The notes: generated by a model from the sequence alone, not told the origin. 37,207 nucleotides of DNA from Rikenella microfusus (GCA_020719385.1 DYQK01000020.1:1-37207); one strand, 5' to 3'. Shown: positions 26,821 to 35,974, counted from the stretch's first letter. A program made the numbers and translations.

Positions 26821-27579
26821 ATGAAAGAAATTAAGGTAAAAGTGAATCATTTGTCGCTTTTTTACGGAGAAAAGCAAGCATTGAAAAATATTTCAATGAA
26901 CATTCCTTCGCAAAAAGTTACAGCACTTATTGGTCCTTCAGGTTGTGGAAAATCGACTTTTTTGCGCGCCCTGAACCGAATGAATGATTTAATCGATAAT
27001 GTTCGTGTTGAAGGCGAAGTTCTCATTGATGAGGTCGATATTTATAGCAAAAATATTGATGTGGTAAATTTGCGTAAACGAGTCGGGATGATTTTTCAAA
27101 AATCGAATCCTTTCGCAAAATCAATTTACGAAAATGTCATTTATGGTTCTCGAATCAATGGAATCCATAACAAAAAAATCTTAGACGAGATAGTTGAGTT
27201 CTCGCTCAAGCAAGCCGCCATTTGGGATGAAGTAAAAGACCGTTTACATTATTCTGCACTCGGATTATCGGGCGGACAACAACAACGGTTGTGTATTGCG
27301 CGAACATTAGCGGTAAATCCTGAAATTATTTTAATGGACGAACCCGCAAGTGCGTTAGACCCAATTTCGACCTCAAAGATTGAGGAATTGATTCATCATT
27401 TGAAAAAAACATTCACCATCGTGATAGTTACGCACAATATGCAACAAGCCGCTCGCACAAGCGATTATACGGCGTTTTTTTACCTCGGCGAACTCGTAGA
27501 AATGGATAAAACAAAGACTATTTTTACCTCGCCGAGTAAAAAACAAACAGAAGATTATATTTCAGGACGTTTTGGTTAA
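26821..27579 (+). CDS. pstB: Phosphate ABC transporter ATP-binding protein PstB
   Basis: A 252-residue ATPase that powers phosphate import. Walker [10 protein letters not shown], the PstB-typical [12 protein letters not shown]-loop [16 protein letters not shown], signature [16 protein letters not shown], Walker [13 protein letters not shown] and H-loop [23 protein letters not shown] are all present. The length is normal. It starts seven bases after the pstA stop, so translation is probably coupled. Confidence 0.96.
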   Translation: MKEIKVKVNHLSLFYGEKQALKNISMNIPSQKVTALIGPSGCGKSTFLRALNRMNDLIDNVRVEGEVLIDEVDIYSKNIDVVNLRKRVGMIFQKSNPFAKSIYENVIYGSRINGIHNKKILDEIVEFSLKQAAIWDEVKDRLHYSALGLSGGQQQRLCIARTLAVNPEIILMDEPASALDPISTSKIEELIHHLKKTFTIVIVTHNMQQAARTSDYTAFFYLGELVEMDKTKTIFTSPSKKQTEDYISGRFG

Positions 27580-27600
27580 AAATTTTTTAAATTTTTCATT

Positions 27601-28287
27601 ATGCAGGTATTTTTTGAAAAAGAAATTACAAAATTGCAGAATCAAATTGCAAAATTGTTCGATTTGGTTTATTTGCAGATAGAAAAGATTATTCTCGCAC
27701 TTTTCTCAGAGGAAGACAACGATTTTGACGTCATTCGACAGAATGAAAACAAAATTGACAAAATTGATGTCAAAATTGATAAATTATGTCAGAAAATTTT
27801 TGCACTTGCTCAGCCTGTTGCAACAGATTTACGGTTTTTAATGTCATCTTTAAAAATTAACAACGAATTAGAACGCATCGGCGATATTGCGTTTAATATT
27901 ATTCACCGAGCAGAAATTGTGAAACAAATGCCCGAGATGTTGTTGAAATTGAAATTTGACGAGTATGTGCAAATTATTTTGTCGATGTATAAAAATGTTC
28001 ATCTGTCGTATCAAAATCAAGATTCCGAGCAAGCAAAAGAAATTGTTTTGCAGGGAAAACAACTCAAGGAAAAAAGTCAGGCAATATTAAACGAGATTAT
28101 CTCCCAAATGATTGCAAAAACCGAAGTTTTAATCATTGCAACAGATTTGATTTTGATTTTGCGAGAAATGGAAAGAATTGTCGGACATATCGAAAACATT
28201 GCGGAATCAATAGTTTTTGTTACCGAAGGGAAAATTATTCGACATCCGAAGTTAAAAGATGCAGAAAATCTTGATGATGAAGACTAA
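27601..28287 (+). CDS. phoU: Phosphate signalling regulator PhoU
   Basis: A 228-residue all-helical protein with the two-repeat PhoU fold: F.KEITKLQNQIAKLFDLVYLQIEKII, then DLRFLMSSLKINNELERIGDIAFNI, and in the second half DLILILREMERIVGHIENIAESIVFVTEG. Both metal-binding-type E/D...ERIGD-like clusters are present. PhoU damps transport and Pho kinase signalling when phosphate is plentiful. It closes the first pst unit and is followed by a terminator. Confidence 0.94.
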   Translation: MQVFFEKEITKLQNQIAKLFDLVYLQIEKIILALFSEEDNDFDVIRQNENKIDKIDVKIDKLCQKIFALAQPVATDLRFLMSSLKINNELERIGDIAFNIIHRAEIVKQMPEMLLKLKFDEYVQIILSMYKNVHLSYQNQDSEQAKEIVLQGKQLKEKSQAILNEIISQMIAKTEVLIIATDLILILREMERIVGHIENIAESIVFVTEGKIIRHPKLKDAENLDDED

Positions 28288-28297
28288 ATATTTCAAA

Positions 28298-28328
28298 AAA
28301 TTCTCTTTTCAAAAAGAGAATTTTTTTT
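28298..28328 (+). terminator. Terminator after phoU
   Basis: AAATTCTCTTTT (28298-28309) is complementary to AAAAGAGAATTT (28312-28323), with a tight loop in which the innermost pairs must open, and the T-run continues to 28328. The T-run runs into the first TTGTAAC of the next Pho promoter, so the two pst units are clearly separated. Confidence 0.8.
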
Positions 28329-28406
28329 GTAACCATTTTGTAACTCGAAATTCGTAAAAATGTTACATTTTCTCAACCAAGTTGTAATAATTTTTTTTGA
28401 CTTTTG
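28327..28406 (+). promoter_or_regulatory. Pho-box promoter of porin-pstS-pstC
   Basis: TTGTAAC repeats at 28327-28333 and 28338-28344 (11-bp period), the following CGTAAAA stretch, TTGTAAT at 28382-28388 and GACTTTTG at 28399-28406. Offsets from the first repeat are 55 and 72 bases, exactly as in the promoter at 25814. The first ~30 bases differ at one position only. Confidence 0.8.
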
Positions 28407-28441
28407 TAACGTGAAAAATAAAATTTTTAACACACAAAAAA

Positions 28442-29635
28442 ATGAAAAAACTCGTCACATTTTTGGGTTTAACGTTTTTCTTTTTTCAAAGTTTCGCACA
28501 AATTTCTGTGGACTCGTTAAACGAAAAAGTCGGTGAACAAAACGGCAGAATCAATGCCTTGGAGGAAAGTTCAGCCGCCATGCAAAGCGATTTAGGAAAA
28601 TTAACAAAAATTAAGGTTTCGGGCTACATTCAAGCACAATACGAAAATTATGAAACCGATTTAGTCAAAAAAACAGGCGACCCTTTTGATGTCTTTTTCA
28701 TCCGCCGAGCAAGAGTGAAGTTCACCTACGAAGCACTCGAAGGTGTTCAATTCGTTTTACAACCCGATTTTTCTACCAACAATCTCTCGCTCAAAGATGC
28801 TTATGTGGTTGTAAACGACCCTTGGCTGAACATTTTTTCCCTTTGGGCAGGACAATTTAATCGACTCAATTATGAAGTGGAATATTCCTCTACGCAAAGA
28901 GAAGTGCTTGAACGCTCAAGAGTAATTCGCAGTATTTATCCTGGAGAACGCGAAATTGGGTTAAAATTGGAAATTGCTCCGCAAAAAATTCCGTTAAAAT
29001 TTCAAATTGCAATGTTAAACGGAAACTTCACAGGAAAAGAAGCGAAAGATTCTGACGGAAAGAAAGATATTATGGCAAGATTAATTTATTCGGTAAATTT
29101 GTCAAGTCTTGGAATCGGAATCGACCTCGGCGGACATTTTTATAACGGCGGAATCCGACAAAACTCCACAAAGTATTTCTCCGACATTGACAGCAAAATC
29201 GACAGCACTTCGCAATTTGATTATCTCAAAAAACAATGGTTCGGACTCGAGGCACAAATGTATTTTGACATCTTAGGCGGAATGTCGTTGAAAGGCGAAT
29301 ATATAAACGGTGTAAATTCCTCCATCGGCGATTCGCAAAAAAATCCGTATAAATCAAGAGAATTTTCAGGTTTTTACGCATATTTTATCAAAAATATCGG
29401 CACAAAACATCAACTTGTTGCTCGTTATGACTTCTTCGACCCAAATACAAAAACAGCAAGCGAGGAAGCAAGCAGCGAAGTGTTTTATAAAACCTGGACT
29501 TTTGCGTGGCAATATTATTTCAATGATTTTATCCGAATCTCGTTTAATTACGAAATGCCGCAAAACGAAACAAACAGCAAAAACAAAGATTTAAAAGACA
29601 ATGTTTTTGGAATTCGTTTACAGGCAAAATTTTAA
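28442..29635 (+). CDS. Outer-membrane phosphate-selective porin (OprO/OprP family)
   Basis: A 397-residue outer-membrane beta-barrel protein: signal peptide to about residue 19 (FFFFQSFAQ), a short coiled coil (about 22-60: LNEKVGEQNGRINALEES) that probably trimerises it, then barrel strands beginning KVSGYIQAQYENY. FFIRRARVKFTYEALEGVQFVLQPDF and the end FGIRLQAKF with terminal Phe are typical of the OprO/OprP family. It sits between a Pho-box promoter and pstS, so phosphate or polyphosphate uptake across the outer membrane is the likely role. Specificity is inferred from context. Confidence 0.9.
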   Translation: MKKLVTFLGLTFFFFQSFAQISVDSLNEKVGEQNGRINALEESSAAMQSDLGKLTKIKVSGYIQAQYENYETDLVKKTGDPFDVFFIRRARVKFTYEALEGVQFVLQPDFSTNNLSLKDAYVVVNDPWLNIFSLWAGQFNRLNYEVEYSSTQREVLERSRVIRSIYPGEREIGLKLEIAPQKIPLKFQIAMLNGNFTGKEAKDSDGKKDIMARLIYSVNLSSLGIGIDLGGHFYNGGIRQNSTKYFSDIDSKIDSTSQFDYLKKQWFGLEAQMYFDILGGMSLKGEYINGVNSSIGDSQKNPYKSREFSGFYAYFIKNIGTKHQLVARYDFFDPNTKTASEEASSEVFYKTWTFAWQYYFNDFIRISFNYEMPQNETNSKNKDLKDNVFGIRLQAKF

Positions 29636-29663
29636 TTCACAAAATAAAAAAATCTTTACAAAA

Positions 29664-30488
29664 ATGAGAAAAGTAAGTTTAATTCTCGGTTTAATTGTGT
29701 CAATAATTGGTTTATCTTTTGTTTTACAAACCAAAATTACCGTTAAAGGTTCAGACACAATGGTCATTCTCTCGCAACGATGGGCAGAATTGTATATGAA
29801 ACAACATTCCGATGTTTCCATTCAGGTAACAGGCGGCGGCTCGGGAGTCGGTATTTCTGCGTTGATAAATGGGACAACAGACATTGCAAACTCAAGTCGT
29901 CCAATTAAAAAAACGGAAATTGAAAAGTTAAAATCTCGTCATAACACTTTGGGCGTCGAAATTCCTTGTGCAAAAGACGGAATAACCATTTATTTACACG
30001 AATCAAACAAAGTTTCCGAACTCAGTTTGAAACAGTTGAGTGATATTTATGCAGGTAGAATCACAAACTGGAACCAAGTCGGCGGCGAAAATGCTGAAAT
30101 AAAATTGTACGGCAGAGAAAATAGTTCAGGAACTTATATGTACTTCAAAGACGAAGTCGTAAAAACCGATTATGCCGCTTCCTGTCAAACACTTCCCGGC
30201 ACCGCTGCTGTGGTCAACGCAGTGAAAAAAGATAAACTCGGAATCGGATACGGCGGAGCAGCCTTCGCAGTTGGAGTAAAACATTGCAAAGTCAAGAAAA
30301 ATGCCAATTCGCAAGCATTTTTGCCGACAAAAGAAACCATCGCAAGCAACGAATATCCCATTTCTCGCTATCTCTATATGTATTTACGTTCACGACCAAC
30401 AGGTGAAACGAAAAAATTTATAGATTGGATTCTTGGTGCCGAAGGACAAAAATTGGTTACTGAAGTGGGTTATTTCCCTGTAAAATAA
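29664..30488 (+). CDS. pstS: Phosphate-binding protein PstS
   Basis: A 274-residue periplasmic binding protein. The start at 29664 gives a signal peptide (MRKVSLILGLIVSIIGLSF). The longer frame to 29601 overlaps the porin and lacks a signal. Ligand motifs are KGSDTMVILSQRWAE, VTGGGSGVGISALINGTTDIANSSRPIK, GRITNWNQVGG, and GRENSSGTYMYFKDEV, whose Arg-Glu-Asn-Ser-Ser-Gly-Thr contacts phosphate in relatives. It belongs to the short PstS-like group. It follows the porin by 28 bases and is separated from pstC by a hairpin and T-run. Confidence 0.93.
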   Translation: MRKVSLILGLIVSIIGLSFVLQTKITVKGSDTMVILSQRWAELYMKQHSDVSIQVTGGGSGVGISALINGTTDIANSSRPIKKTEIEKLKSRHNTLGVEIPCAKDGITIYLHESNKVSELSLKQLSDIYAGRITNWNQVGGENAEIKLYGRENSSGTYMYFKDEVVKTDYAASCQTLPGTAAVVNAVKKDKLGIGYGGAAFAVGVKHCKVKKNANSQAFLPTKETIASNEYPISRYLYMYLRSRPTGETKKFIDWILGAEGQKLVTEVGYFPVK

Positions 30489-30500
30489 TTTTTTAAACTT

Positions 30501-30546
30501 TCGAGATGATTCAATAAGTGAAAAATTGAGTTATCTCGATTTTTTT
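30501..30546 (+). terminator. Hairpin and T-run between pstS and pstC (attenuator-like)
   Basis: Arms 30501-30515 and 30525-30539 pair over 15 positions with two imperfect ones, one of which can be a G-U pair. The loop is nine bases, followed by a run of seven Ts. No promoter box is seen before pstC at 30554, so partial read-through would give more binding protein than permease. Confidence 0.72.
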
Positions 30547-30553
30547 CGAAAAA

Positions 30554-31678
30554 ATGAAAAAAATGAAAACACAAGAAAAAAATAATTTAGAGAAACAAAG
30601 TTTTCGAGACTCCGTTATGCGAAAACAATTTCGTCTTTCCGAATTTTTGATAGAAAAATTTATTCAGTTAATAGCGTTTTTGTCTATTGCGATAGTTTTG
30701 TTGATTTTTATTTTTGTCTTTCGAGAGACTTTGCCGATTTTTCAACATTCCGAAAAACCTAACACTTCGATTATTGCTGATTCAACAAAGTTAAAACCTG
30801 AAACTTACGGCGAAAATACTGAAGAGTTAAAACCCGAAACTTATGGCGATGTTGTTGCTCAAGATTCTGCGAAAAAACCGGAAGTAAACGATTCTGAATC
30901 TCGAAAAACAGAAAACGAAGGCAGTTTAAGTACGTTATTATCAAAAGATTGGTTGCCTGTTTCTGATGAACCGCGTTATGGACTTTTGCCCTTATTGGTT
31001 GGAACGTTAAAAATTACAATTATCTCGATTTTAATTGCGGCACCTTTAGCGATTTTGGCAGCGTTATATACCTCAGTTTTTGCCCCAAAAAGATTGCGAG
31101 AATATATAAAACCAGCAGTCGAGTTGTTGGCAAGTTTTCCGTCTGTCGTGATAGGATTTTTTGCTTTGACAATCTTAGCAAGTGTTTTTCAGGATATTTT
31201 TGGATATTCCTCTCGTTTGAATGCGTTTGTCGGTGGAATTGCTATGGCGTTAGCCGCCATTCCTGTCATTTACACCATTACCGAAGATGCTTTGAGTTCT
31301 GTTCCCAAAACTTATACCGAAGCAAGTTTAGGACTCGGTGCAAATTTGCGACAAACCGCTTTTATGATTATTCTCCCTGCTGCCACGCCGGGAATTTTTG
31401 CCGCCATACTTTTAGGAATCGGACGAGTTTTTGGAGAAACGATGATTGTTTTGATGGCAACAGGAAATGCTGCAATTATCTCGGCAAATCCGTTTGATTC
31501 GGTGCGAACCTTCTCCGCAACTATCGGCGCAGAAATGGCAGAAGTAGTTTTCGGTGATACACATTATAGCGTTTTATTTTTAATCGGCTCTTTGCTTTTT
31601 ATTTTCACTTTTTCCCTCAACGCCATTGCAGAATTTTACGTCAAAAACAAGTTAGTCAAAAAAATTCAGGGGAAATAA
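30554..31678 (+). CDS. pstC: Phosphate ABC transporter permease PstC with periplasmic insertion
   Basis: A 374-residue permease. TM1 lies at about residues 36-58, and the other helices follow after residue 140. Motifs are YGLLPLLVGTLKITIISILIAAPLAILAALY, KPAVELLASFPSVVIGFFAL, ITEDALSSVPKTYTEASLGLGANLRQTAF and GIGRVFGETMIVLMATGNA. Between TM1 and the conserved DWLPVSDEPRYG segment there is an unusual hydrophilic stretch (about 65-125) with a duplicated LKPETYG and many Glu/Lys/Ser residues. It probably projects into the periplasm. A start at the second Met (30563) is possible. It is the last gene of the porin-pstS-pstC unit. Confidence 0.93.
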   Translation: MKKMKTQEKNNLEKQSFRDSVMRKQFRLSEFLIEKFIQLIAFLSIAIVLLIFIFVFRETLPIFQHSEKPNTSIIADSTKLKPETYGENTEELKPETYGDVVAQDSAKKPEVNDSESRKTENEGSLSTLLSKDWLPVSDEPRYGLLPLLVGTLKITIISILIAAPLAILAALYTSVFAPKRLREYIKPAVELLASFPSVVIGFFALTILASVFQDIFGYSSRLNAFVGGIAMALAAIPVIYTITEDALSSVPKTYTEASLGLGANLRQTAFMIILPAATPGIFAAILLGIGRVFGETMIVLMATGNAAIISANPFDSVRTFSATIGAEMAEVVFGDTHYSVLFLIGSLLFIFTFSLNAIAEFYVKNKLVKKIQGK

Positions 31679-31680
31679 AA

Positions 31681-31720
31681 AAATTCCTTCGTTCATTTTT
31701 GATAAACGAAGGAATTTTTT
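31681..31720. terminator. Bidirectional terminator after pstC
   Basis: AAATTCCTTCGTT (31681-31693) pairs perfectly with AACGAAGGAATTT (31705-31717), flanked by A- and T-runs. It serves pstC on the plus strand and the C10 protease gene on the minus strand, which converge here. Confidence 0.88.
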
Positions 31721-31740
31721 ATCTCAAAATAGAAAAACTT

Positions 31741-34700
31741 TTATTCTACAACAATTTTTGCTGTACGAGTTTCATTTTTGCCTCGCAGAATAACTTGATA
31801 AGTACCTTTTGAAACTTTACCTCTCAAATTTATTTTTGTCGATTCGGTAGCAAAACGAATTTCTTGCGAATAAACCATTTTTCCACTCATATCAAAAACG
31901 AAAATTGTTCCGTTCACGCCATTTAACGAAATTTCAAATTCGCCTTGAGAAGGATTCGGGAAAATATTCATCGTTTTTGTCTCCAACGACTCAATACCAA
32001 CAGGATATAACATTTTCATCGAAATAGTTGTGTCTTTTGTAACGTTAAACGTAACACTCGTATCGCGAAGTGAACCTGTTTTTTTGAAAGTAAATGTCTT
32101 TTCTCCACCCGAAACTTCCAAAGTTGCTTTTCCCTGAGCATCAGTTGTTGCAAATTTTGTATTTAAACGAACTTCAACACCTGCCACAAATTGTTCATCG
32201 CTATTTTTTACCACAAAATTAATTTTGTAGAATTTTTCTAACGAAATATTTTGTGTTAAACTTGTGTCAATGTCTAATGTTCCTGAAATATTTTTATAAC
32301 CTTGCTTCGAAACTGAATACGCAACGCCTGTTGCTGGGTGTAAACCGTTAAATTCTGCAACGCCGAGAGCATTTGTCAACAAAGAATCACTTCCTAATTT
32401 CACTTTTGCACCTTCAAGAACAACATTTTTGTTATCTTTCACAACGAAAGTAACCGTATTGAGTCGAATCAAAACTGCTTTAATCGTTGTATTTTGAGAA
32501 ATATTTGTTTTTCTCTCAACTGTTTCGTAACCATCTTTCGTTACAACATAAGTTAAACCCGTGTCGGGGAGAATATTTTCGAAAGTTGCGATTCCTGTTG
32601 CGTTAGTATTCTCAATAATTTCTTTGAAAGTAACTTTTGCACCTGCGAGTAATCGATTTTTATCATCTCTTACCTCAAAAGATACGTTGTATTTTTTCAA
32701 AATCAATGTTAAAGCAACTTCTGTGTTGTTTGAAACGTTAATTTTTCCGTTAAGAGTTTCATATTTCTCTTTTGTAACTTCATAAGTTAACGAGTCTGCG
32801 GGTAAAACGTTTTCAAAGACAGCAATTCCTGAAGCGTTTGTGTTTAAAGTTTGTTCGTTGAAAGCAATTTGAGCATTTTCGACAGGAATATTTCCTTCAT
32901 CTGAAATCAAAAATTGAACATCATAACGAATTAATTGTAAATTAATTGTTAAAGTATCATTTCCTGTCACTTTAGTTTTTCCAAGCACATCAACATAAGC
33001 AGTTTTTTTAACTTGATAATTTAAAGAATCAAGCGAAACATTCAAAAATGTTGCTGTACCTGTTGCGTCAGTGATTAAAGTATCATTTTCCAAAATCACA
33101 GTTGCACCTGCGAGGACTTCATTTTGTTCACCTTTTACAATAAAAGTTAAAGATGGCATTTTAGTCAATGTGACAGGAACGGTAATATTTTGATTTGTTA
33201 CCACCACTGGACCGTCTGCGGGGAAATAACCTTCTTTTACAACTTCGTAGCCGTATGGATTTTTGTTGTTGTAGACCGAATCAATAACAACGATTCCGAG
33301 TTCATTTGTTGTGAATACTTTTTCGTCAAAATTGACTGTTGCTCCCGAAACGGGATTATTATGGTTGTCTTTTACTTCGAAAGTTACCGTGAATGGCAAA
33401 GGTTCAACAAGACTTCCTATCCATTTATAAATTCCTCCTTCGGTGGCAGTTTGGTTAAAACTTCCTGCCCATCCTGTTTGTGCGTTGAGGAAGGCAACTT
33501 CGGTATATTGAACGCCAGCGTCAATGGCATAGAATGTTTCGCAGTCATCGAAACTTACCGATGAACCCGAACCTGTTTGATTATTTGCACTTACATTAAT
33601 CCAAGTTTTTGCAGTTCCAGGAACGTGAACGAGATTGTCGCCGGGTAAAAATGCACCTTGAGGTGTATATTCTGTCCATGTTGCTCCGCCGTCAATGGTT
33701 TTTGCAATGTGAAATCCTGTTTCTGATGTTCCAAGGGCAAAACCGATAAGAGAATTTCTGAATACAGGTTTAGTTTGATATTGAGCAGGAATTGCTGAAG
33801 TAAAAACTTCCCACGTTTGTCCTTTGTTGGGTGTTCGATACATTCTTCCGAGATTTGTTCCAAACCAAAGTGTGTCGCCACAAACATCATAAAAGTTAAC
33901 TGTTCCTGCTTCGCTTGCTTGTGCGTCAGGAATGTTAGCGATGGGTACTTGATTCCAAGTTGTTCCGCCGTCGTTGGTTGTGTAAAGCATAAATTCCCAA
34001 TGTCCTGATACTTGATAAGCATCTCCTTGAGCAAGTCCGTCATTTGCGTTCCACATGTGAACGAAGTTAGCCCAACTTCCTGTGAAAGGAGCAGAATTTT
34101 GAATGGTCCATGTTAAACCGCCGTCTGTGGTTTTAACGATTTTCCCACCAGTTCCGCTTGTTGGATACATACAAGCCCATGCTTCGTTTTCGCTAAGTGC
34201 AACAATGTTCGAAACTCCATAAGATGTTGAGCCGCTAAACGTAATATTGCCTGGAGTCCAAGTTTGTCCGCCGTTAGTTGTTTTTGTAAATTGACGAATA
34301 ACACTTCCTGTGCCGCCTCCATCGTATGCTTTCGCCCAAACGACATCGGCATTAACAATACAAATTTGGTCTATTCCGCGTGAGGCTTGAGTAAAACCTG
34401 AACTTTGAGTAACCCAAGCTTCTTGTGCCAAGTTAAAAGGAACATTATGTGCGGCAATATTAGAATCTTTTACTCCGACTAACGAGAGAACGTGTGTTCC
34501 TCCTGCGAATCCTGTTGTGTTTAATGAGAAATCAATGCTATCGGAAGAGATAGAATCAAATTTTATTCCATCAACGTAGAGAATCAATTTGTCAACATCG
34601 CCGCGGATGGCTTTTCCTTTAACAGAGAAAGTTTCACCTGCCGAGAATGTTGGAATTTCGTATGCTCTTGCGTAAACGGGTTCTGTGATTCTGACAACCA

Positions 34701-35847
34701 AATTCGGATTAGCAGGAGACATGTTTATAATTACTTCGTTGTCATCGTTGAAAGAACTGCCTATAGGGTTTATTGCTCCGATGTAATAATAACCGTTACC
34801 TGACCCGCCCCAACCGAAGTTGAAGTGAAATTTATTTCCTGACATTCTATAACCATCACATACAAATGCGTGTCCGCCTCCGTCACCGCGACCGCCATAA
34901 TACAAAGGTATTCCTTTGTCTAATTCGCCGCGAAGTAATGCGTACCATTCATTAATTGTTGCGAGACTTGCTTTTGAAACAAGTTGTGCTTGAGGTGAAT
35001 AATTGAAGAAATTTGCCATTGCGAAAGGCACCATTGTACTTTGTGCACCTGAGGCGCAATCTGTGCTGTGTGCAAAATTCATCTCAACTCCAACTGCCGC
35101 ATGATAGCATAATAATGAAACAGCTCTTTTTTGTTCAATAGTCGCTGTAGACATTGTATTTGGCATCAAATCCCATTGATAATGCGTTGTATCAAAAATT
35201 GCAGACAAATGTGCTTTCATTGTACTTGTTGTGTACTCGTATTGACCGATTCCTTGGGCGGGGAAATTAAAATATTTCATAATTTGTGCCATCGCAATAG
35301 CGACACAACCTGCCGTTGCTCTGCCGCCCGGACAAGTCGAATACGTTGAAGTGGGTGCATACAAATTTGTATTTGCATCTTGGTCCCAACGAGTTTGTAA
35401 CAATTCAGCAACATCTTTGCCGCTTTCAGCAGGAAATTGATTATTTAAAATCGCATTCCACTCTTTGCGAGTCTCTACGTTGCTCGTTTTGTTGTCCATA
35501 ACGTATTTTATTTGTTTGCCATAATTGTCAAACCAATCTTTTACGAATGGATTATCAATGTTTGATGGAATATAACTGTTGTAGGAATAACCCAAAACAG
35601 GAATACTTGCGTCATCGGCTGCGACAAGCACAAAACCTCCTGCCGAGAAACGAACACCAAAATAGACCACCGTATTTTGATATTTGTATTCAAACACATC
35701 AGCCACGCTAAAATCGGTGATAGTTGATGGAGCATAATGGCGATAATGATTAGTTGCGACTTTCAGAGCCTCATTTTTACTCACTGGAGACGCAAAAACA
35801 CTTAATGCCAAGAAAAAAATCAATAGAAAACTTGATAAATTTTTCAT
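31741..35847 (-). CDS. Secreted C10 (streptopain-like) cysteine protease with propeller, repeats and T9SS domain
   Basis: A 1368-residue secreted protease. Met at 35847 gives a good signal peptide, and the further-upstream Met (35889) lies almost at the promoter. Residues about 21-135 are a Spi-type propeptide. The C10 domain follows with catalytic Cys181 in RATAGCVAIAMAQIMKYF, the His in GGGHAFVCDGY and the FNFGWGGSGNGYYY motif. Residues about 465-810 carry at least five Asp-box/Ycf48-like repeats (for example TTDGGLTWT, TIDGGATWT), suggesting a beta-propeller. About 810-1280 hold six repeats of roughly 80 residues of carboxypeptidase-regulatory-like type (F.V.D..N..L.GA.V ... TNA.G.A.F). 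The tail is a T9SS type A sorting domain (from IFPNPSQGEF). It likely degrades protein outside the cell or on its surface. Confidence 0.92.
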   Translation of the reverse strand: MKNLSSFLLIFFLALSVFASPVSKNEALKVATNHYRHYAPSTITDFSVADVFEYKYQNTVVYFGVRFSAGGFVLVAADDASIPVLGYSYNSYIPSNIDNPFVKDWFDNYGKQIKYVMDNKTSNVETRKEWNAILNNQFPAESGKDVAELLQTRWDQDANTNLYAPTSTYSTCPGGRATAGCVAIAMAQIMKYFNFPAQGIGQYEYTTSTMKAHLSAIFDTTHYQWDLMPNTMSTATIEQKRAVSLLCYHAAVGVEMNFAHSTDCASGAQSTMVPFAMANFFNYSPQAQLVSKASLATINEWYALLRGELDKGIPLYYGGRGDGGGHAFVCDGYRMSGNKFHFNFGWGGSGNGYYYIGAINPIGSSFNDDNEVIINMSPANPNLVVRITEPVYARAYEIPTFSAGETFSVKGKAIRGDVDKLILYVDGIKFDSISSDSIDFSLNTTGFAGGTHVLSLVGVKDSNIAAHNVPFNLAQEAWVTQSSGFTQASRGIDQICIVNADVVWAKAYDGGGTGSVIRQFTKTTNGGQTWTPGNITFSGSTSYGVSNIVALSENEAWACMYPTSGTGGKIVKTTDGGLTWTIQNSAPFTGSWANFVHMWNANDGLAQGDAYQVSGHWEFMLYTTNDGGTTWNQVPIANIPDAQASEAGTVNFYDVCGDTLWFGTNLGRMYRTPNKGQTWEVFTSAIPAQYQTKPVFRNSLIGFALGTSETGFHIAKTIDGGATWTEYTPQGAFLPGDNLVHVPGTAKTWINVSANNQTGSGSSVSFDDCETFYAIDAGVQYTEVAFLNAQTGWAGSFNQTATEGGIYKWIGSLVEPLPFTVTFEVKDNHNNPVSGATVNFDEKVFTTNELGIVVIDSVYNNKNPYGYEVVKEGYFPADGPVVVTNQNITVPVTLTKMPSLTFIVKGEQNEVLAGATVILENDTLITDATGTATFLNVSLDSLNYQVKKTAYVDVLGKTKVTGNDTLTINLQLIRYDVQFLISDEGNIPVENAQIAFNEQTLNTNASGIAVFENVLPADSLTYEVTKEKYETLNGKINVSNNTEVALTLILKKYNVSFEVRDDKNRLLAGAKVTFKEIIENTNATGIATFENILPDTGLTYVVTKDGYETVERKTNISQNTTIKAVLIRLNTVTFVVKDNKNVVLEGAKVKLGSDSLLTNALGVAEFNGLHPATGVAYSVSKQGYKNISGTLDIDTSLTQNISLEKFYKINFVVKNSDEQFVAGVEVRLNTKFATTDAQGKATLEVSGGEKTFTFKKTGSLRDTSVTFNVTKDTTISMKMLYPVGIESLETKTMNIFPNPSQGEFEISLNGVNGTIFVFDMSGKMVYSQEIRFATESTKINLRGKVSKGTYQVILRGKNETRTAKIVVE

Positions 35848-35890
35848 TTGAAAACTGAATTTAATGAAATTAATAAAAAATTTTTGCACA

Positions 35891-35920
35891 CAAAAATACG
35901 AAAAAAATTAATATTCTCAA
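35891..35920 (-). promoter_or_regulatory. Promoter of the C10 protease (-33/-7)
   Basis: On the minus strand TTG (35918-35920), 19 bases, then TATTTTTG (35891-35898) fit the consensus. Transcription would begin close to 35885, excluding the upstream Met at 35889. Confidence 0.75.
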
Positions 35921-35974
35921 TATTTTTCGTAAAAAAATGTTATTTTTGAGAAAAATTGTTGTTCTTCGTAAAGA

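Noticed and set aside
32010-33410. DNA-level tandem repeat or CRISPR-like array
   Set aside because: The periodicity is at protein level (diverged ~80-residue domains), with no identical short repeats and spacers.
33591-34043. 150-codon minus-strand open frame inside the C10 protease
   Set aside because: It is an alternate-frame shadow of the Asp-box repeat region, with no promoter or recognisable protein features.
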